From Roseiflexus sp. (lineage in GTDB: Bacteria; Chloroflexota; Chloroflexia; Chloroflexales; Roseiflexaceae), in contig JANXAL010000071.1 of assembly GCA_025062325.1 (NCBI GenBank), forward strand, positions 1 to 64,000: a stretch of 64,000 nucleotides of DNA, in the 5' to 3' direction. Position numbers and translations under genes: made by a program. The notes under the pieces are model-generated. The model ran no database searches. It saw only the letters and a program-made list of their open reading frames with translations, and was not told the origin of the DNA. Positions within the stretch are counted from its first letter, which is position 1. Each line of letters begins with the position of its first letter. Positions 62,220 through 64,000 of the stretch are shown here, piece after piece.

Positions 62220-63347
62220 TCAGCGCGCCGGTTCAGCAATCGTGATCAGGCGGTGGCTCATATCCACCACCTCACGACCGGCGATCACTTTGTCGCCAAT
62301 GCACGAGATGAGGGTCAGGCGTTCACGTCCCTGCGGCAGCATCCACTCCACTTCGGACGGGCGCGCCCACACCTGGCGCGTCACCACATAGTCGAAGGCA
62401 GTCCCGTTCGAGTCATACACGGTCAGCCGCGCACCGGGACGCAATTCCTTCAGGCGTGCAAATGGCGCGGGAATGTGCGGCGCGTGCCTGAAACGCAGCA
62501 CATGCCCCCATAATACCACATTCTCGCCCTGCCCTGGCAGTGCGCTGCGGTTATACCACCCGACATCGTGATCCGGCACGATTGGCATTCCCTGAGCATC
62601 CAGCCCAACCGAGACAATCCGGGCGTCCATGCCAATCTCACGAGCGATGATACGTGCTGGAGCGGCGCCCTTGATCCGTTCCGCACGCGCGACTTCTGGC
62701 GCACGCGCTACTGGACCGTACTCACGTCCAAGCAGACCAAGCAACACCTTCGCGGGCGGCGGATTTTCGGGATGCACCTCGAAACGTCCTCGCTCAAACC
62801 ACTGTACCACGTAGGCGTTTCCATCAGTAAGGGTTTCAAGACGTGCTTCAGTCAACGGAACGCCGAAGAGCGCCAGGCTTTCGGCCTCGCTCACTCCCGG
62901 CTTGCCGTCGAGTTGCAGACCGGCAGAACGCCACGCTGCCAGGATTGGACCACAAACGTTGATGCCGGTTTGTGGGAACAGACGACACTCACCTGATGCG
63001 GCAATGTTCACCGGCGCGCCGCCGCGGTCGTTGCGCGCCAGTAATTCTGCGCCGAGACGACCGAGTTGTACATCAAAGGGTCGCGGGTTCGCCGGATGCA
63101 GTTCCAGGCGAGCGCGTTCGAACCACTGGACCTGCAATGGGCGCCCTTCGATCGTTTCTGTCTGCAACGGTGTAATCGGGTAGCCAAATACGCGCAGACC
63201 GCCGTTCTGCTCCCAGAACTCTCGAATGCGCCCGCTGATGCAGTAGCCCGTCTCGGTGAAGCAACGCTCCCCACGCTGCGCCCGTGCGACGGGTGGGAGC
63301 AGCATTCCTGTGCAGGCTGCGACGATTACTAGGAGACGCAAGAACAT
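62220..63347 (-). CDS. Secreted sortase with two N-terminal repeat domains
   Basis: A 375-residue protein. The N terminus (MFLRLLVIVAACTGMLLPPVARA) is a signal peptide. Two related segments follow (about 28-95 and 115-210), each with a C-x(5-9)-C start and an ending VQWFERxRxExHPxNP. The sortase domain (about 225-370) has LWGHVLRF (catalytic His), LTLISCIGD (catalytic Cys) and SHRLIT (arginine position). It most resembles class E/F-type sortases. It would join substrates carrying an LPxTG-like signal to the surface or to each other. No substrate is visible nearby. It lies close behind the decarboxylase gene, with 307 bases between them. Confidence 0.85.
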   Translation of the reverse strand: MFLRLLVIVAACTGMLLPPVARAQRGERCFTETGYCISGRIREFWEQNGGLRVFGYPITPLQTETIEGRPLQVQWFERARLELHPANPRPFDVQLGRLGAELLARNDRGGAPVNIAASGECRLFPQTGINVCGPILAAWRSAGLQLDGKPGVSEAESLALFGVPLTEARLETLTDGNAYVVQWFERGRFEVHPENPPPAKVLLGLLGREYGPVARAPEVARAERIKGAAPARIIAREIGMDARIVSVGLDAQGMPIVPDHDVGWYNRSALPGQGENVVLWGHVLRFRHAPHIPAPFARLKELRPGARLTVYDSNGTAFDYVVTRQVWARPSEVEWMLPQGRERLTLISCIGDKVIAGREVVDMSHRLITIAEPAR

Positions 63348-63362
63348 AACAGACCGCCTTTA

Positions 63363-63404
63363 GAACCAAGAACTGAGAACTGAGAACCGAGGTTAGGGGT
63401 TAGA
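63363..63404. repeat. Heptamer array upstream of the sortase gene
   Basis: Six units in exact 7-base phase: GAACCAA, GAACTGA, GAACTGA, GAACCGA, GGTTAGG, GGTTAGA. Two different unit types share one register. The rest of 63405-63652 holds GC palindromes such as GGGCGCGCCACC and no gene. Confidence 0.75.
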
Positions 63405-63652
63405 TCGCTTGCCTTCACCTGTCCCTTCCCCAAGACCTTTGAGATCGCAGCGAGATTCAGTTCAAGGGGCAAATCCCTTGTCGCCTGCGACGCTTCTGGT
63501 GAGGCGACGTTCGTGGCGTAGACCTCAAAGGTCAGACACGTTTCCACCTGCCCCCTTCCCACCGGTTCTAGAGGCGCCGGGGTGGGCGCGCCACCGATGC
63601 GTGCGGGCGCACCATCGGCGCTGCGCTGGGCGCGCCACCGGCGCGCCCCTAC

Positions 63653-63675
63653 CTTCAACTGTCAACCCCCAACTC
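63653..63675. repeat. Heptamer array containing the decarboxylase stop
   Basis: Units CTTCAAC, TGTCAAC, CCCCAAC on the plus strand; the minus-strand stop TGA (63657-63655) lies in the first, and the last residues of the protein (about GVDS) are encoded by the array. Confidence 0.7.
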
Positions 63676-64000
63676 TTCCCGCGCCCACGCGACATCGACG
63701 AGGCGCACCGGTCCAGCGATGCGGCCACGGATCGGCTCCAAGTCGAGACCAAGCGCTTCGATCGCGGCAACCACAGCGTCCTCGTAGTCACGGTGCGTGA
63801 TGAATACCGCCGTCGGACCGGTGTCGGTCGAGCAGTAGACCGGAATCCCAGCCGAGCGCAATGTGTTGCACATGCGAAAGAGCGCAATGTTCTCAGGTTC
63901 CCAGCCGATCAGCTTATTCTCCCGGCTCCCCGACATAGTAATGCCGTGCAGTCGCATGCTGTCCAGTTCCGCCCACTGCCCGAGGGTGCGCCAATCCCCC
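63655..64000 (-). CDS. Mevalonate-pathway decarboxylase (GHMP family), C-terminal part
   Basis: The gene runs past the right edge; the frame is open to 64000, so the Met at 63957 is internal. The visible 114 residues read ELDSMRLHGITMSGSRENKL, then CNTLRSAGIPVYCSTDTGPT and AVFITHRDYEDAVVAAIEAL. This matches the C-terminal half of (di)phosphomevalonate decarboxylases, where A-E-x-D-S-x-x-L-H and T-x-D-x-G-P are conserved. A Roseiflexus species is known to use a phosphomevalonate decarboxylase in an alternative mevalonate route. Which substrate this enzyme takes cannot be decided from this part alone. Confidence 0.8.
   Translation of the reverse strand, partial: GDWRTLGQWAELDSMRLHGITMSGSRENKLIGWEPENIALFRMCNTLRSAGIPVYCSTDTGPTAVFITHRDYEDAVVAAIEALGLDLEPIRGRIAGPVRLVDVAWAREELGVDS

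Noticed and set aside
1-64000. tRNA or rRNA genes
   Set aside because: No cloverleaf or rRNA-like segment was recognised by eye; a covariance search would be needed to exclude an unusual tRNA.

Overview
The window is a GC-rich bacterial chromosome segment. It most resembles a filamentous anoxygenic phototroph of the Chloroflexota, probably Roseiflexus. Supporting signs are an Rsm22-family protein, several NarL-type two-component pairs, Chloroflexota-style sortase and GT-C-like membrane proteins, a mevalonate-type decarboxylase at the right edge, and abundant intergenic palindromes. The genus is inferred from gene content, not measured. I found no rRNA, tRNA, CRISPR array, prophage or insertion sequence.

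Layout. 1-12.4 kb is housekeeping and accessory genes: cyclase fragment, GNAT acetyltransferase, PIG-L deacetylase, YdcF protein, a NarL-type response regulator/kinase pair, a large FtsX-type permease, an Rsm22 protein overlapping a quinone oxidoreductase, and a ComM/YifB ATPase. 12.6-21.8 kb is a tight operon for transcription, translation and RNA processing: nusA, ylxR, infB, rbfA, a methyltransferase, a DHH phosphoesterase, truB, ribF and a MacB-like permease, mostly joined by ATGA overlaps and led by a promoter and hairpin. 22-25.9 kb holds two tandem GT-C-like membrane proteins divergent from a polyprenyl-phosphate sugar synthase. 26-27.6 kb has an orphan DegS-like kinase and a Flp pilin with a clear promoter and terminator.

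27.6-38.6 kb, all on the minus strand, groups a multi-PAS hybrid-free sensor kinase, a receiver-PP2C phosphatase, cellulose synthase BcsB and BcsA, a STAS anti-anti-sigma-like protein, an RsbW-like kinase, a single-pass membrane protein and a HAD phosphatase. This suggests an exopolysaccharide synthase governed by partner switching rather than by c-di-GMP: the BcsA ends without a PilZ domain and carries an unusual insertion of about 150 residues. ruvA/nudix, copA and an acyl-CoA dehydrogenase follow. 45.7-57.2 kb is a complete Wzx/Wzy-type polysaccharide locus (acetyltransferase, initiating sugar transferase, five glycosyltransferases, Wzy, Wzx, Wzc-like kinase). 57.6-60.2 kb has a degenerate receiver and another NarL-type pair. 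The right end holds a serine hydrolase, a decayed Uma2-like pseudogene, a twin-repeat sortase and the C-terminal part of a mevalonate-pathway decarboxylase.

The most striking non-coding signal is a set of 7-bp-period tandem arrays. They have different unit sequences but the same period, and they sit at gene 3' ends, usually containing or touching the stop codon. At least nine genes are affected.
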